Below are positions 7,773-16,235 of a DNA stretch of 46,324 nucleotides, piece after piece. The notes under the pieces were generated by a model. It made no database searches. It had not been told where the DNA came from and saw only the letters and a program-made list of their open reading frames with translations. Source of the stretch: Agrobacterium genomosp. 13 str. CFBP 6927 (lineage in GTDB: Bacteria > Pseudomonadota > Alphaproteobacteria > Rhizobiales > Rhizobiaceae); NCBI GenBank assembly GCA_900012615.1, contig LT009756.1, positions 798,263-844,586 of the forward strand, given 5' to 3'. Both the position numbers and the translations under genes were made by a program. Position 1 is the stretch's first letter. Every line of letters begins with the position of its first letter.

Positions 7773-8204
7773 TTATTCCAATGCGGGGCGCGGCGGCTGT
7801 TCACTGAACAGGCGCCGCGCCTCTTCTATTTCCGCATGGTGCGTTTCCGCCCAGATCCACACGCCGCAAAAGGCGCTGCCAAGCGTTCTGCCGAGTGGCG
7901 TGAGATCATAATCCACATGCGGCGGAATGACGGGGTGCATGGTGCGGCGCACCAGCCCGTCACATTCCATCTGTCTCAGCGTTTTCGTCAGCATCTTCTG
8001 GCTGATGGAGCCGACAAGCCTGCCGATCTGCGTGAAGCGCAGGGTGCCGTGTTCTTCCAGCACCTCCAGGATCAGCATTGTCCATTTGTCCGCCACTTTG
8101 GCGATGATGTCCTGAACCAGCGCCTCGATGACCGGATCGGTCTCCGTGGGCGGTGGGATCCTGCGCCTGTTCTCGATCGCGGGATCGGCGGCGTGCCGCT
8201 TCAT
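7773..8204 (-). CDS. HxlR family transcriptional regulator
   Basis: A 143-residue winged helix-turn-helix protein of the HxlR group, which commonly sense reactive aldehydes, quinones or redox stress. The family core is clear: KWTMLILEVLEEHGTLRFTQ, then GSISQKMLTKTLRQMECDGLV as recognition helix, and a wing with PPHVDYDLTPLGRTL. AAAGGAG is 10 bases before the ATG. It is divergent from the SDR gene at 8320; the gap holds a GTAAGTA-N17-TACTTAC dyad that is the likely operator, so the SDR is the probable target. No redox cysteine is conserved near the N-terminus; a single Cys precedes DGLVRR. Confidence 0.88.
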   Translation of the reverse strand: MKRHAADPAIENRRRIPPPTETDPVIEALVQDIIAKVADKWTMLILEVLEEHGTLRFTQIGRLVGSISQKMLTKTLRQMECDGLVRRTMHPVIPPHVDYDLTPLGRTLGSAFCGVWIWAETHHAEIEEARRLFSEQPPRPALE

Positions 8205-8222
8205 TTTTACACTCTCCTTTGG

Positions 8223-8253
8223 GTAAGTATAATTCTTTTGGGTGCCTACTTAC
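8223..8253. promoter_or_regulatory. HxlR-type operator in the divergent HxlR/SDR gap
   Basis: GTAAGTA (8223-8229) and TACTTAC (8247-8253) form an inverted repeat with 17 bases between, starting 19 bases upstream of the HxlR ATG. HxlR repressors typically bind such spaced GTA-containing dyads in the gap to the divergent target gene. Binding is inferred. Confidence 0.6.
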
Positions 8254-8319
8254 GAATGGAGAGTAGAGTAGCTAATTTCCTGTCATCCCACAAGAACGAC
8301 AACAGGTAAGGATTTTCCG

Positions 8320-9078
8320 ATGGAAACGACAGGCAACACCATTCTCATCACCGGTGGCGGCTCCGGCATCGGGCAGGCGCTGGCGGAAGCGTTTCACCAG
8401 CGCGGCAACAAGGTGGTCATTTCCGGCCGCCGCCAGACCGTGCTGGATGAGGTGACGGCGGCCAATCCCGGCATGGCCTCGGTGGTCATGGACGCGACCG
8501 ATGCCGATGGCATCCGCGCTTTTGCGGATGATCTCGTGAAGGCGCATCCCACCCTCAATGCCGTCATCAACAATGCCGGCATCATGCGGCCGGAGGATAT
8601 CGGCGCGGCCCCGGATTATCTGGAGACGGCAGAGGAAACCATCGCCACCAACCTTCTTGCGCCCATCCGGCTGACGGCGGCGCTCCTGCCGCATTTCCTC
8701 AAACAGCCTGAGGCCACGGTGCTGACGGTATCCTCCGGCCTCGCCTTCGTACCCATGGTGCTGACCCCCACCTACAGCGCCACCAAATCGGCCATCCATG
8801 CCTATTCGGTTGCGCTGCGTGAGCAGCTGAAAGAGACCCCGGTGGACGTCATCGAAATCGTGCCGCCCTATGTGCAGACGACGCTGATGGGCGAGGGGCA
8901 GGCAAAGGACGAAAGAGCCATGCCGCTCGAGGCCTTCATTTCCGAAGTGATGGATATTCTGACCAACCGCCCGGAGGACAGGGAAGTGGTGGTGGAGCGT
9001 TGCAAGCCGCTGCGTTTTGCCGCCCAGAACGGCAATTTCGATCAGGTCTTCGCCATGATCAACCATCTGCATCCCTAA
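8320..9078 (+). CDS. Short-chain dehydrogenase/reductase (DltE-like)
   Basis: A 252-residue NAD(P)-dependent SDR. The nucleotide-binding motif GGGSGIGQ is at residues 11-18, NNAG near 85, a Ser in VSSGLAF, and the catalytic YSATK near 150. It matches the DltE-like SDR subgroup often found beside HxlR regulators. TAAGGA lies upstream of the ATG. Substrate is not evident; the HxlR partner suggests a role in carbonyl or quinone detoxification, which is inference. A strong hairpin with a T-run follows 49 bases after the stop. Confidence 0.9.
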   Translation: METTGNTILITGGGSGIGQALAEAFHQRGNKVVISGRRQTVLDEVTAANPGMASVVMDATDADGIRAFADDLVKAHPTLNAVINNAGIMRPEDIGAAPDYLETAEETIATNLLAPIRLTAALLPHFLKQPEATVLTVSSGLAFVPMVLTPTYSATKSAIHAYSVALREQLKETPVDVIEIVPPYVQTTLMGEGQAKDERAMPLEAFISEVMDILTNRPEDREVVVERCKPLRFAAQNGNFDQVFAMINHLHP

Positions 9079-9126
9079 GTGTTCCTGTCAGGGGCACATG
9101 GCCTGCGATGCATGGCCTGTGATAAT

Positions 9127-9158
9127 GTGGCGCTCTTTAAAGGGAGCGCCACGCTTTT
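9127..9158 (+). terminator. Rho-independent terminator of the SDR gene, abutting the AraC start
   Basis: GTGGCGCTC (9127-9135) pairs exactly with GAGCGCCAC (9144-9152) around an 8-base loop and is followed by GCTTTT. The T-run ends directly at the ATG (9159) usually taken as the start of the next gene, so that gene must have its own expression signals or start further in. Confidence 0.75.
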
Positions 9159-9968
9159 ATGGGCAACAGCCAATTCCTCATGCCGAAAACCGCCATGCCC
9201 GGCATCGCCGCCGTCGTGGCGGATAGCGACCGCGCTTTCCCGCGCCACATGCACGACCAGTTCGGCATTGGCCTTGTGGAGCGCGGCGCGCAGAAGTCGC
9301 TCTCCGGGCGCGGCATGGTGGAGGCGAAAGCGGGCCATGTCATCACCGTCAACCCGGGTGAGGTCCATGACGGCATTCCGCTGGGAGAGGGCGGCCGCGC
9401 CTGGCGGATGCTCTATCTCGACATCGATATCGTGCGGGATACGATTGCCGATGTCTGCGAAAAGGATCGCGGCAGTTTCGAATTTTCCCATCCCGTCGAT
9501 ATCAGGCCCCTGGCAGACCGCTTCCGGGCGCTTTTTTCAGCCGTGACGGCAACGGATCGGCCGGGCGAGACCCTGCATTGCGATGAGACGCTGCTGATGC
9601 TTCTGGCAGGTGCGATGGAAACGGTGGCAACGCCACACGAGACGGCCGCGCCGGGCAGCATAAGACGGGCGAAAAGCAGCATCGATGACGATCCCGCCCG
9701 GCCGTTTCGCCTAACCGATCTGGCACGGGAGGCCGGCATGAGCCAGTTCCGTTTCCTGCGATGCTTCGCCAGGGCCACGGGGCTGACGCCGCATAGCTAC
9801 CTTCTCCAGCGGCGCCTGCATCTGGCCCGGCGTGCACTTGCCAAAGGCGCGCCGCCCGCCGATGTGGCCTTTTCCGCGGGTTTTTCCGATCAGAGCCATT
9901 TGAACCGGCTTTTTGTGCGGCAGTTCGGGGTCACGCCGGCTGCCTATAGGGCGGCGTCAGGTCGTTAA
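9159..9968 (+). CDS. AraC family transcriptional regulator
   Basis: A protein of up to 269 residues with an N-terminal cupin-type sensor half (FPRHMHDQFGIGLVERG, then VNPGEVHDG) and a C-terminal AraC double helix-turn-helix (about 180-266): LTDLAREAGMSQFRFLRCF and ADVAFSAGFSDQSHLNRLF. The ATG at 9159 lies in the T-run of the preceding terminator and has no ribosome-binding site; ATG at 9180 (MPKTAMPG) is an equally plausible start. No target is apparent: the next gene, a LysE-type exporter, lies 245 bases on past a palindromic repeat. In this subgroup, regulators of amino-acid exporters are common, so that gene is a possible target. Confidence 0.88.
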   Translation: MGNSQFLMPKTAMPGIAAVVADSDRAFPRHMHDQFGIGLVERGAQKSLSGRGMVEAKAGHVITVNPGEVHDGIPLGEGGRAWRMLYLDIDIVRDTIADVCEKDRGSFEFSHPVDIRPLADRFRALFSAVTATDRPGETLHCDETLLMLLAGAMETVATPHETAAPGSIRRAKSSIDDDPARPFRLTDLAREAGMSQFRFLRCFARATGLTPHSYLLQRRLHLARRALAKGAPPADVAFSAGFSDQSHLNRLFVRQFGVTPAAYRAASGR

Positions 9969-9988
9969 CAGATAGCTGAAACCTCTCT

Positions 9989-10122
9989 TCCGTCATGCCG
10001 GACTTGATCCGGCACCCAGCCACGGCGCGCCCGCGCCGTGAGACGAGTCTGCCGTGAGACGAGTCTATTGCGATCAAGGACTTGATCGCGCTGGATCCCG
10101 GATCAAGTCCGGGATGACGGAA
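9989..10122. repeat. Mosaic palindromic repeat, CCGGACTTGATCCGG type
   Basis: Outer arms are built on CCGGACTTGATCCGG and its near-complement. The core has a CGGCGCG...CGCGCCG stem and a GATCAAGGACTTGATC stem, with a short internal duplication of TGAGACGAGTCT. The copy at 25946-26060 has the same core orientation and that at 18775-18891 has it reversed. It fills the gap between AraC and LysE genes. Confidence 0.8.
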
Positions 10123-10213
10123 TGTGGATGCAACAGCTGCAATTTCATCCAAGACGTCCGCACTCATCCCCCGTCATGCTCAAGCCCTTCACCCTACAGG
10201 ACTTGCAGCTTTC

Positions 10214-10825
10214 ATGACCCTTGAATTCCTCATCACATCCCTCGTCGTCGCAGCCTCTCCCGGAACGGGCGTGGTTTACACGCTCGCCGCCGGTCTTTCC
10301 CAGGGGGCGAAAGCGAGCATTGTCGCGGCCTTCGGCTGCACGCTCGGCATCGTGCCGCATCTGCTGGCGGCCATTACCGGCCTTGCCGCGATCCTGCACG
10401 CCAGCGCGCTGGCCTTCGGCGTGGTCAAATATCTGGGTGTCGCCTATCTCATCTACATGGCATGGGACACGCTTCGCGAAGATGGCGCGCTGAAAATTGA
10501 CGATGGCCAGGAGCACCGCGGGGCGGCATGGGTCATCGGCGAGGCGATCCTGATCAATCTCCTGAATCCGAAACTGTCGATCTTCTTTTTCGCCTTCCTG
10601 CCGCAATTCATCGCGCCCGAGGAGGCCTCCCCGACATGGCGCATGGTCGATCTGGGGTTGATCTTCATGGCCATGACATTTCTGGTGTTTGCGCTTTACG
10701 GCTGTTTTGCCGCCTCGGTCAGGCGGCAGGTGGTGGCGCGCCCGGCCGTGCTGACCTGGCTGAGACGCAGTTTCGCCGCCGCTTTCGTGGCGCTCGGGGC
10801 GAAACTGGCTTTGACGCAGCGGTGA
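10214..10825 (+). CDS. LysE/RhtB family amino-acid exporter
   Basis: A 203-residue integral inner-membrane protein of the LysE/RhtB family with about six membrane helices. The family signature ASPGTGVVYTLAAGLSQGAKASI is split around residues 13-35, followed by a glycine-rich helix AAFGCTLG and, after a cytoplasmic loop, NLLNPKLSIFFFAFLPQF. The start at 10214 is chosen because homologues begin MTLEFL; an upstream in-frame ATG at 10124 would lie within the repeat. These proteins export amino acids or homoserine lactones; substrate is not known. It converges on the aldo/keto reductase gene. Confidence 0.9.
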   Translation: MTLEFLITSLVVAASPGTGVVYTLAAGLSQGAKASIVAAFGCTLGIVPHLLAAITGLAAILHASALAFGVVKYLGVAYLIYMAWDTLREDGALKIDDGQEHRGAAWVIGEAILINLLNPKLSIFFFAFLPQFIAPEEASPTWRMVDLGLIFMAMTFLVFALYGCFAASVRRQVVARPAVLTWLRRSFAAAFVALGAKLALTQR

Positions 10826-10855
10826 GACCGAGCCGGGCTCACGCTACCGGTTGTC

Positions 10856-11683
10856 TCAATCGTCCCAATCAGGCGCGAGGTGGCCGGGGCTGACGATGCG
10901 GCCGTTCGGTTTGGCAAGCGCGTGGATCGCCTGCATTTCCTCTTCCGTGAGCGCAAAATCGAAAATGTCGAAATTCTCCTTCAGGCGGCTTTCCGTCGCG
11001 GTCTTGGAAAGCGCAACGACATCCGGCTGCTGCACGGCCCAGCGCAGGGTCACCTGTGCCGCCGTCTTGCCGTGCCTTGCGCCAATATCCTGCAGCACCG
11101 GATCGTTCGGCACCCTGCCATCGGCCATCAGATAATAGGCGGTGACAGAAAGCCCGTTTTTGCGTGCTGCCGAGATCACCTTCGTCTGGTTGAGATAGGG
11201 ATGGTATTCGATCTGGTTTGTGGCAAGCGGCGTGTCGGACAGTTTAACCGCCTCTTCGGTCAGCGCCACGTTGAAGTTGGAAATGCCGATATTGCGGACC
11301 TTTCCGGCTTTGCGCACCTCGTTCAGCGCGCCGATCCGTTCCGCCAGCGGCACATCGCTTTTCGGCCAGTGCAGGAGCAGGAGGTCGACATAATCCGTCT
11401 TCAGCTTCTGCAGGCTTTCATCGACGGAGGCTAGGAAATCATCATGCCGGTAGCGGTCCACCCAGACCTTGGTGGTCAGGAAAATATCGTGCCGGGAAAT
11501 GCCTGATTGCGCGATGACCTCGCCGACCGCACCTTCGTTCTTGTAGATCTGCGCGGTGTCGACATGGCGGAAACCGAGTTTCAGCGCTTCCGGCAGAATG
11601 CGCCGCACATCGTCTTCCGGAATGCGGAAGGTGCCGAAACCGAGGGCGGGAATATTCGCGCCATTGGCGTTGACGTGATACAT
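10856..11683 (-). CDS. Aldo/keto reductase
   Basis: A 275-residue NADPH-dependent oxidoreductase with a TIM-barrel fold. The catalytic tetrad is visible: Asp in GFRHVDTAQIY (about 45), Tyr in the same motif, Lys in FLTTKVWVD and His in LLLLHWP. GISNFN and the C-terminal cofactor region VALSKTATESRLKENFDIFDF follow. It resembles bacterial 2,5-didehydrogluconate reductase-like and methylglyoxal-reducing AKRs (DkgA/DkgB group), but the exact substrate is open. GGAGAGACACC precedes the ATG. It is followed 110 bases upstream, on the same strand, by the bestrophin-like gene. Confidence 0.92.
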   Translation of the reverse strand: MYHVNANGANIPALGFGTFRIPEDDVRRILPEALKLGFRHVDTAQIYKNEGAVGEVIAQSGISRHDIFLTTKVWVDRYRHDDFLASVDESLQKLKTDYVDLLLLHWPKSDVPLAERIGALNEVRKAGKVRNIGISNFNVALTEEAVKLSDTPLATNQIEYHPYLNQTKVISAARKNGLSVTAYYLMADGRVPNDPVLQDIGARHGKTAAQVTLRWAVQQPDVVALSKTATESRLKENFDIFDFALTEEEMQAIHALAKPNGRIVSPGHLAPDWDD

Positions 11684-11792
11684 GGGTGTCTCTCCTGTTT
11701 CCTGAAAACATGACCGGCTGAGGATGCCGGACGGGGAAGCCGTCTTTTATTAACTGGTGTCCGCCTGATCGGTTTCAACCGGGCGGGCGATG

Positions 11793-12719
11793 TCACATCA
11801 GCACATAATCCACAGGGCGCGGATTGGCCGGAAGGTCGGTCTCGCCCATCGCCTCGCGCAGATTGATCTCGATGGTGGTGGCGAGCGAATTGATCGGCAC
11901 GGCGTTGAAGCCGGTGCCGAAGGGTTCTTCCAGCTCGTCGGACAGGGCGTCGAGGCCGAAAAATGTGTAGGCGATCAGCGTGCTGGTAAACGGCGTGGCC
12001 CAGCCGAGCAGATCGGTGAAGCCGAACGGCAGCAGAAGACAGAACAGATGCGCGGTGCGGTGCAGTAGCAGCGAATAACCGAAGGGAACCGGCGTGTGGC
12101 GGATGCGCTCGCAGGAGGCAAGTGCCGCGCCCATCTGCTGCACGGTGGCATCCAGCATCTGCAACTGGATATCGCTGATCTGTCCGTTTGCGTTTGCGGT
12201 GACAAGATCGTTTGAAATCCCGCGCAGGAGCATTTCCGGCCTGTTTCGGCTGCGGGCATAGTGCTCCGTCAGATCATCCGGAATGAGACCGGCAATATTG
12301 GATTTCTCCCCGCCGGGGCGCAGATGCGAAACCAGCTCGTGGCAGAAGACGATGGCGAGATCGATGATCCGGCGGCGCGGGACGGGATCGGCCACATCCT
12401 GCCGGCTTTCCAGCATGGCGCTCTGCCGCGCCAGCGTGCGCGCCACGGTCATCAGCATGCCCCATTGTTTGCGGGCTTCCCACCAGCGGTCGTAACAGGC
12501 ATTGGCGCGAAAGCCGAGGAAGACCGAAAGGGCGATACCCAGCAGCGAAAACGGCGCGCCATTCAGCGCCTGCACCAGATCGGGCCGGTCCTTGTGCGCC
12601 CAGACGACCAGCGTCGACAACAGGAAAACGGCAAGCACCTGCGGAAAGATGCGGACGATGATGGAGCCGCGCACGATGATGAAAAGTTGCAGCAGGTTCG
12701 GTTTTGGACGAACGATCAT
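11793..12719 (-). CDS. Bestrophin-like channel (UPF0187/YneE family)
   Basis: A 308-residue inner-membrane protein of the bestrophin family, which form pentameric ion channels. The start MIVRPKPNLLQLFIIVRGSI is typical of the bacterial subgroup; the reading frame extends further upstream to 12830 without family similarity. Helices include IFPQVLAVFLLSTLVVW, GIALSVFLGFR and LLLPFGFTDLLGWATPF; NACYDRWWEARKQWG follows the first pair and GLDALSDELEEPFG is the conserved acidic C-terminal motif. It probably carries anions or small cations; specificity is unknown. It stands alone upstream of the aldo/keto reductase gene. Confidence 0.87.
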   Translation of the reverse strand: MIVRPKPNLLQLFIIVRGSIIVRIFPQVLAVFLLSTLVVWAHKDRPDLVQALNGAPFSLLGIALSVFLGFRANACYDRWWEARKQWGMLMTVARTLARQSAMLESRQDVADPVPRRRIIDLAIVFCHELVSHLRPGGEKSNIAGLIPDDLTEHYARSRNRPEMLLRGISNDLVTANANGQISDIQLQMLDATVQQMGAALASCERIRHTPVPFGYSLLLHRTAHLFCLLLPFGFTDLLGWATPFTSTLIAYTFFGLDALSDELEEPFGTGFNAVPINSLATTIEINLREAMGETDLPANPRPVDYVLM

Positions 12720-12902
12720 GGCGGAGACTCGAAAATGCCTGTGAGCTGGGTGGTGAGGGAGGCGAAAACCACGGAGCATATCTACATAATGGCAGGCTGC
12801 TATTGTCCACCCTTTTTTACATGATTGCACCTGGCGGCAGGCGGCGTTACCTGTCGGACAGGCAAGATCGGAAACGGCCGATCGGAATGGGGAGGAGATT
12901 GC

Positions 12903-13613
12903 GTGTCGCGCTCACAACGGCTTCTTGATCTGTTGCAGATCCTGCGGTCCCACCGCATGCCGGTCAGCGGTGCTGCCCTTGCCACGCAAACCGGCGTCAG
13001 CCTGCGCACGCTCTACCGTGACATAGCAACGCTTCAGGGACAGGGTGCGGATATCGAGGGCGAGGCGGGCGTGGGTTACGTTCTGCGTCCCGGTTTCCTG
13101 TTGCCGCCGCTGATGTTCTCGCAGCAGGAGATCGAGGCGCTGGTGCTCGGATCGCGCTGGGTGGCGGGACGTGCCGATGCGGGGCTGGCTGAGGCCGCCC
13201 GCGCCGCGCTCGTGAAGATCGGTGCCGTTCTGCCCGATACCCTGCGCGAGGAACTGGACAATTCCACCCTGCTTGTCGGTCCCGGGCAGGCATTGGCCGC
13301 CATCCGCGTCGATCTCGCCGCCATTCGCGATACGATCCGCAAGGAAAGCAAGGTTGTATTGACCTATCGCGATGAAAAGGGAGAGGCGACGGAGCGGGTC
13401 GTCTGGCCCTTCGCGCTTGCTTTTTTCGATCTTGTCCGGGTCATGCTGGCATGGTGCGAGACGCGGCAGGATTTCCGCAGTTTCCGGGCCGACCGCATCG
13501 AGAGTTTCCACGTGACGGACAAGCGTTACCCCCGCCGCCGCCAGGCCCTGCTGAAGGAATGGCGCGAGCGGGAAAAACAACGGCGGCGGCAGTACCATGC
13601 TGACAAAAACTGA
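12903..13613 (+). CDS. WYL-domain transcriptional regulator (YafY type)
   Basis: A 236-residue regulator: an N-terminal winged helix-turn-helix (residues about 5-60, RLLDLLQILRSHRMPVSG and TGVSLRTLYRDIATLQ) and a C-terminal WYL ligand-sensing domain (about 140-225). I start it at GTG 12903 because GGAGGAG is 6 bases upstream and homologues begin there; an upstream ATG at 12825 adds an unlikely tail. It lies 48 bases ahead of a VOC gene, the probable target, and two copies of CTGACA lie between the two, overlapping its own stop codon. A second YafY-type regulator is encoded at 22885-23616. Confidence 0.88.
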   Translation: MSRSQRLLDLLQILRSHRMPVSGAALATQTGVSLRTLYRDIATLQGQGADIEGEAGVGYVLRPGFLLPPLMFSQQEIEALVLGSRWVAGRADAGLAEAARAALVKIGAVLPDTLREELDNSTLLVGPGQALAAIRVDLAAIRDTIRKESKVVLTYRDEKGEATERVVWPFALAFFDLVRVMLAWCETRQDFRSFRADRIESFHVTDKRYPRRRQALLKEWREREKQRRRQYHADKN

Positions 13614-13616
13614 CAG
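13600..13616. promoter_or_regulatory. Direct repeat CTGACA, likely WYL-regulator site
   Basis: CTGACA at 13600-13605 recurs as CTGACAG at 13610-13616, one helical turn apart, overlapping the stop codon of the WYL regulator and upstream of the VOC gene. The second copy sits in AAACTGACAG, the same half-site found as a perfect dyad beside the other WYL regulator (23645-23668). Confidence 0.5.
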
Positions 13617-13661
13617 CAGGCGGGTCTAGAAGCAGTTCATCCGCAACCAAGGAGAACAGCC

Positions 13662-14033
13662 ATGACGACCCACCCCGACTTTACCATTCTCTACGTCGAT
13701 AACCCGCCGGCCAGCACGGAATTTTACAGGGCGCTGCTGGGCGCGGAGCCCGTCGAAGCCTCGCCGACATTCTCCCTGTTCGTCCTCCAGAACGGCATGA
13801 AGCTTGGCCTCTGGTCGCGCCACACGGTGGAGCCGAAGGCGTCGGTCACCGGCGGTGGCGGCGAACTTGCCTTCCGTGTCGAAAGTGATGCGCAGGTGGA
13901 TGGAACCTTTGCCGAATGGAAGGCGAAGGGGATCGCCATCTTGCAGCAGCCCGCCAGAATGGAATTCGGCCACACATTCACCGCCGCCGATCCCGATGGC
14001 CACCGCCTCCGGGTTTATGCCTTCGCGGGCTAG
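13662..14033 (+). CDS. Single-domain VOC protein (bleomycin-resistance-like)
   Basis: A 123-residue single vicinal-oxygen-chelate domain: DFTILYVDNPPASTEFYRAL opens the first beta-alpha-beta unit and FGHTFTAADPDGHRLRVY closes the second. Such proteins dimerise and either bind a drug or catalyse glyoxalase-type chemistry. AAGGAGAA precedes the ATG. The gene directly follows a WYL-type regulator on the same strand, an arrangement common in rhizobia, so regulation by that protein is probable. No substrate can be assigned. Confidence 0.87.
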   Translation: MTTHPDFTILYVDNPPASTEFYRALLGAEPVEASPTFSLFVLQNGMKLGLWSRHTVEPKASVTGGGGELAFRVESDAQVDGTFAEWKAKGIAILQQPARMEFGHTFTAADPDGHRLRVYAFAG

Positions 14034-14065
14034 AGATAATGCTTTTTGCCGTCGCATTTCACGCT

Positions 14066-14130
14066 CTCCTCATCCCTGTGCCTGTCACAGGGATTCAGCC
14101 AGCCCAAGTCCTTGGGCTGAAAGGATTATG
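14066..14130. repeat. Half copy of a mosaic palindromic repeat, CCTGTG-arm type
   Basis: It carries one arm (CCTCATCCCTGTG...CACAGGGATTCAGCC) and the AGCCCAAG...TTGGGCT stem of the core, but the second stem and the right arm are missing. It is a truncated relative of the copies at 22708, 27783 and 41699. Confidence 0.7.
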
Positions 14131-14170
14131 ATGCGCCAGCACGGGAAAACGCTGCGTCGCGCCCCCTGCG

Positions 14171-14941
14171 CTACTTCTTCACCGCCACCACGAAAAGCCG
14201 GGGAAAGCGCAGAAGCAACCGGCCATCCGCCATCGGCGGATAGGCAGCCCTGATGCGCTGCGTATAGTCGGCGAGGAAGGCCTCGCGGTTTTCCTCGCCG
14301 GCGGCGGCGAGATAGGGGCGCAGCCCCGTGCCCTTGACCCATTCCACGATGCTTTCCGCATCCTTCATGGGGTGGTTGTAGATGGTGTGCCATACATCCA
14401 CCCGCGCGGATTTGGGCGCCAGCGCATCGAAATAGGCGGCGGGCGAAGGCAGGGGCTTGCGGCGCAACTTGCCATCAGCAAACGTCTCCTTCCAGGTGCC
14501 GTTCGCGCCCGTTTCCTCCATGGCGCGATGTGTCGGCTCCTGCAGATTGTCCGGCATCTGCACGGCAAGAACGCCGCCGCTTTCCAGCTCGTCCATCAGC
14601 CGCGAAAAGACGGCAAGATGATCCGGCACCCATTGGAAAACCGCATTGGCATAAAGCAGGTCGGCCTTCTGGGCCGGCTTCCACTGGGCAAGATCGGCCT
14701 TGCCGAAGCGCGTGGTCGGCAGCCGGTCCGCCGCTTTCTCCAGCATGTCGTCGTCGCTGTCGATGCCGGTAATGACGTTGACGCCGTAGCGATCGGTCAG
14801 AAGCTCGGTGGAATTGCCGGGACCACAGCCGAGATCAAAGCCGTTCAGGACCCGCTCCAGCGGCACCTGCGCTAGAAGATCCCTTGCGGGACGTGTCCGC
14901 TCGTCTTCAAATTTCAGATATTGCTGGGCGGACCATGCCAT
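14171..14941 (-). CDS. tam: Trans-aconitate 2-methyltransferase
   Basis: A 256-residue SAM-dependent methyltransferase that methylates trans-aconitate, a spontaneous and inhibitory isomer of cis-aconitate, in the cytoplasm. The N-terminus [21 protein letters not shown] is typical of Tam (residues 1-21, the key part being [11 protein letters not shown]). SAM motif I is [10 protein letters not shown] at 35-44, with DSDDDML after the second strand; [10 protein letters not shown] and VWHTIYNHP are further family motifs. AGGAGA lies 8 bases before the ATG. It is divergent from the aminotransferase gene, with a 390-base gap between. Confidence 0.92.
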   Translation of the reverse strand: MAWSAQQYLKFEDERTRPARDLLAQVPLERVLNGFDLGCGPGNSTELLTDRYGVNVITGIDSDDDMLEKAADRLPTTRFGKADLAQWKPAQKADLLYANAVFQWVPDHLAVFSRLMDELESGGVLAVQMPDNLQEPTHRAMEETGANGTWKETFADGKLRRKPLPSPAAYFDALAPKSARVDVWHTIYNHPMKDAESIVEWVKGTGLRPYLAAAGEENREAFLADYTQRIRAAYPPMADGRLLLRFPRLFVVAVKK

Positions 14942-15072
14942 GATTTTCTCCTGCTGAAATGTCGCATCCGGACGGGCGAACGAGGATGCGCAAAGGGCGC
15001 CGCGGGCGCCGTGAGATCACCAACATCGCACGGGTAAAATCGCCCCGCCATCATCCGATGCATGAATTATTG

Positions 15073-15090
15073 TGATGAATCTATTCATCA
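15073..15090. promoter_or_regulatory. Dyad in the tam/aminotransferase gap
   Basis: TGATGAAT (15073-15080) and ATTCATCA (15083-15090) form a perfect 8-bp inverted repeat with a 2-base centre, a likely regulator site in the 393-base gap 14942-15334. A weaker TGACC-N6-GGTCA dyad follows at 15178-15193. No regulator gene is adjacent. Confidence 0.5.
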
Positions 15091-15290
15091 ACCTTTTGTT
15101 TCACCTCACAAAACATCTTTGACAGGGCGTCTCGTTGTTATTTTCCATCAAAATCAAAGATCGTGGCAATTAAAACTTGACCTCTCTCGGTCAGAGGCAT
15201 TCACTCCCGCCGATTTCCAGAGCATTCCCGGAAAAAGCGCGAAGCGCTCTGCATTCGGAAATGTACCAAGACAGAGAGACAGAGCCTTGT

Positions 15291-15310
15291 CGCTTTTCGA
15301 AAGAAAAGCG
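15291..15310 (+). promoter_or_regulatory. 5' leader hairpin of the aminotransferase gene
   Basis: CGCTTTTC and GAAAAGCG pair perfectly around a GAAA tetraloop, ending 24 bases before the ATG at 15335. The tetraloop class and position suggest an RNA structure in the untranslated leader; there is no T-run, so it is not a terminator. Confidence 0.5.
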
Positions 15311-15334
15311 GCGATGCCCGAGACAGGAGCCATT

Positions 15335-16216
15335 ATGAGCGTCGATACCGCACCCCGATCAACCACCTGGACCTATGTTGACGGTCAATGGCTGCCCGGC
15401 AATCCGCCGCTCATCGGCCCGACCTCGCATGCCATGTGGCTGGCCTCCACGGTGTTCGACGGCGCGCGCTGGTTTGATGGCGTGGCTCCCGATCTCGATC
15501 TGCATTGCCAGCGCGTCAACCGCTCGGCCACCAATATGGGCATGAAGCCGACCATGACGGCGGAAGAGATCGAGGCCCTGGCGCTGGAAGGCGTCAAGAA
15601 ATTCGATGGCAAGATCGCGATCTACATCAAGCCGATGTATTGGGCCGAACATGGTTCGGTCGGCAGCGTCGTTGCGCCTGACGCCAATTCCACCCGTTTT
15701 GCGCTCTGCCTTTTCGAAGCGCCGATGGATGCCGGCAAGCCGCTGACGCTCACCGTTTCGCCGCTGCGCCGTCCTTCGCCGGAAACTGCGATGACGGATG
15801 CCAAGGCCGGCAGCCTTTATCCCAATAGCGGCCGCGCCATTCTGGAAGCCCGCTCGCGTGGTTTCGACAATGCGCTGATGCGCGACATGAACGGCAATGT
15901 CGCCGAATCCGCTTCGTCCAACATCTTCATGGTCAAGGATGGCGTTGTCCTTACCCCCGTTCCGAACCGCACCTTCCTTGCCGGTATCACCCGCTCGCGC
16001 GTCATCGGCCTTCTGCGTCAGGCCGGTTTCGATGTGCGTGAGGCGACACTTTCGGTCGAGGATTTCCGCGAGGCGGATGAAATCTTCTGCTCGGGCAATT
16101 ATTCCAAGGTTTCGCCTGTCGTGAAGCTGGATGAGCGGGAGTTGCAGGCAGGTCCGGTCGCGCGCAAGGCGCTCGATCTTTATATGGACTGGGCACGTCT
16201 CGGCGCCGACGTCTGA
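15335..16216 (+). CDS. Class IV aminotransferase, branched-chain type (IlvE-like)
   Basis: A 293-residue PLP-dependent fold-type IV aminotransferase. The PLP lysine is K157 in DAKAGSLYPNS; NVAESASSNIFMVKDG, TFLAGITRSRVI and EIFCSGNYSKVSPV are the conserved cofactor-phosphate and substrate loops. Such enzymes interconvert Leu/Ile/Val and their 2-oxo acids with 2-oxoglutarate, though related proteins act on D-amino acids or aromatic substrates. I choose ATG 15335 (ACAGGAG 4-10 bases upstream); the frame is open back to 15062, but that part looks like untranslated leader with regulatory dyads. A strong terminator follows. Confidence 0.9.
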   Translation: MSVDTAPRSTTWTYVDGQWLPGNPPLIGPTSHAMWLASTVFDGARWFDGVAPDLDLHCQRVNRSATNMGMKPTMTAEEIEALALEGVKKFDGKIAIYIKPMYWAEHGSVGSVVAPDANSTRFALCLFEAPMDAGKPLTLTVSPLRRPSPETAMTDAKAGSLYPNSGRAILEARSRGFDNALMRDMNGNVAESASSNIFMVKDGVVLTPVPNRTFLAGITRSRVIGLLRQAGFDVREATLSVEDFREADEIFCSGNYSKVSPVVKLDERELQAGPVARKALDLYMDWARLGADV

Positions 16217-16235
16217 GGTCAAAGACCGCTATTTC

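Noticed and set aside
15062..15334. N-terminal extension of the aminotransferase
   Set aside because: The 91 extra codons show no similarity to the family, contain regulatory dyads, and a Shine-Dalgarno precedes the ATG at 15335.
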